This document shows positions 63,288-64,000 of a stretch of 64,000 nucleotides of DNA, in pieces. How positions within the stretch are numbered: position 1 is the stretch's first letter; every line of letters starts with the position of its first letter. The translations under genes and the position numbers were made by a program. Below the pieces are notes generated by a model. It was given only the letters and a program-made list of their open reading frames with translations, was not told the DNA's origin and did no database searches. The DNA comes from Neotabrizicola shimadae (GTDB lineage Bacteria; Pseudomonadota; Alphaproteobacteria; Rhodobacterales; Rhodobacteraceae), in NCBI RefSeq assembly GCF_019623905.1, contig NZ_CP069370.1, forward strand, positions 3,044,001 through 3,108,000. The letters are read 5' to 3'.

Positions 63288-64000
63288 ATGTTCAAGGGGT
63301 CCATTCCAGCCCTGGTGACGCCGTTCAAGAACGGCGCCGTCGATTTCGACGCGCTGAAAAAACTGGTGGACTGGCACATCGCCGAAGGCTCGTCGGGCAT
63401 TGTTCCCGTGGGCACCACGGGCGAAAGCCCGACGCTTTCCCACGAAGAGCATGAGGCCGTGGTGGAGGCCGTGGTTCAACATGCTGCCGGCCGAGTGCCG
63501 GTGATGGCGGGCGCGGGGTCGAACAACACCGCCGAGGGCATCCGGCTGATCCGCCATGCCGAAAAGGTCGGCGCGCAGGCGGCGCTGGTCGTGACGCCCT
63601 ACTATAACAAGCCGACCCAGGCGGGCATGATCGCGCATTTCACCGCGCTGCATGACTGCTGCACCCTGCCGATCTTCATCTACAACATCCCCGGTCGGTC
63701 CGTGGTGGACATGACGCCCGAGACGATGGGCCAGCTTGCCAAATTGCCACGCATCGTCGGCGTTAAGGATGCCACCGGCAAGATCGAGCGCGTCTCGATG
63801 CAGCGCGCGTCCTGCGGCACGGACTTCGTCCAGCTTTCGGGCGAGGATGCCACGGCGCTTGGCTTCAACGCGCATGGCGGCGTGGGCTGCATCTCGGTCA
63901 CCGCCAATGTGGCGCCGCGGCTCTGCGCCGAATTCCAGGAGGCGACGCTGGCGGGCGACTACGCCAAGGCGCTGGCGTATCAGGACCGGCTCATGCCGCT
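63288..64000 (+). CDS. dapA: 4-hydroxy-tetrahydrodipicolinate synthase, 5' part
   Basis: First 237 codons; the gene runs off the right edge. It condenses pyruvate and aspartate semialdehyde in lysine/diaminopimelate synthesis. [13 protein letters not shown], Thr43/Thr44 in GTTGESP, Tyr105-106 in TPYYNKP, Tyr132 in IYNIPGR and Schiff-base Lys160 in GVKDATG are all in place. AAAGGAGA precedes the ATG. Divergent from slt, both serving the cell wall. Confidence 0.97.
   Translation, partial: MFKGSIPALVTPFKNGAVDFDALKKLVDWHIAEGSSGIVPVGTTGESPTLSHEEHEAVVEAVVQHAAGRVPVMAGAGSNNTAEGIRLIRHAEKVGAQAALVVTPYYNKPTQAGMIAHFTALHDCCTLPIFIYNIPGRSVVDMTPETMGQLAKLPRIVGVKDATGKIERVSMQRASCGTDFVQLSGEDATALGFNAHGGVGCISVTANVAPRLCAEFQEATLAGDYAKALAYQDRLMP

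Overview
The window is a very GC-rich stretch of chromosome, almost fully coding. Gene content (dTDP-rhamnose/exopolysaccharide locus, DUF1523-type operon, De Ley-Doudoroff type galactose genes, hydroxyquinol genes, several IclR/LysR-controlled catabolic clusters) and codon usage point to an alphaproteobacterium of the Rhodobacterales (Paracoccaceae: Rhodobacter/Paracoccus/Gemmobacter-like). This assignment is inference from gene families; there is no rRNA in the window, and I saw no tRNA, CRISPR array, insertion sequence or prophage.

Region 1, 1-18631: a Wzy-type exopolysaccharide locus. It holds three or four glycosyltransferases, an O-antigen polymerase/ligase-like membrane protein, a chain-length (Wzz) protein, a BY-kinase-like protein with a broken P-loop, an ExoY-type initiating sugar-phosphate transferase and rfbC-rfbB-rfbD-rfbA for dTDP-L-rhamnose. 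Unusually, a 2.1-kilo-residue modular polyketide synthase (KS-AT-KR-DH-ACP-TE) lies inside it. A 16-bp palindrome occurs twice in this locus.

Region 2, 18632-27986: accA and an M20 peptidase face an uncharacterised, tightly packed seven-gene operon (21228-27986). The operon encodes a coiled-coil protein, a soluble protein of unknown fold, a AAA+ ATPase, two small two-helix membrane proteins, a 453-residue conserved protein and a DUF1523 membrane protein. A sequence resembling a heat-shock sigma-32 promoter sits in front of it. This is the best candidate in the window for an undescribed system.

Region 3, 28038-38613: an MbnH/MbnP copper pair with a small Cys-rich partner, a conserved unknown protein, cutC, a ROK sugar kinase, pyrF, a Nudix/NfeD/SPFH trio, trmJ and galM.

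Region 4, 37681-52984: three catabolic units. An IclR regulator diverges from a cyclase-cupin-SDR-dehydrogenase-LIV transporter-BKACE operon of unknown substrate. A LysR regulator diverges from a hydroxyquinol operon carrying two intradiol dioxygenases, a flavin hydroxylase and maleylacetate reductase.

Region 5, 53073-64000: orphan phnX, ugd, an exported CHAT-domain protease-like protein, a galactonate-type operon (SDR, dgoK, dgoA, SMP-30 lactonase), a soluble lytic transglycosylase and the 5' part of dapA.

Across the window there are three copies of a dispersed repeat of about 80 bp, each directly after the stop codon of a minus-strand gene. Each carries an invariant palindrome, a fixed 18-nt spacer and a conserved box.
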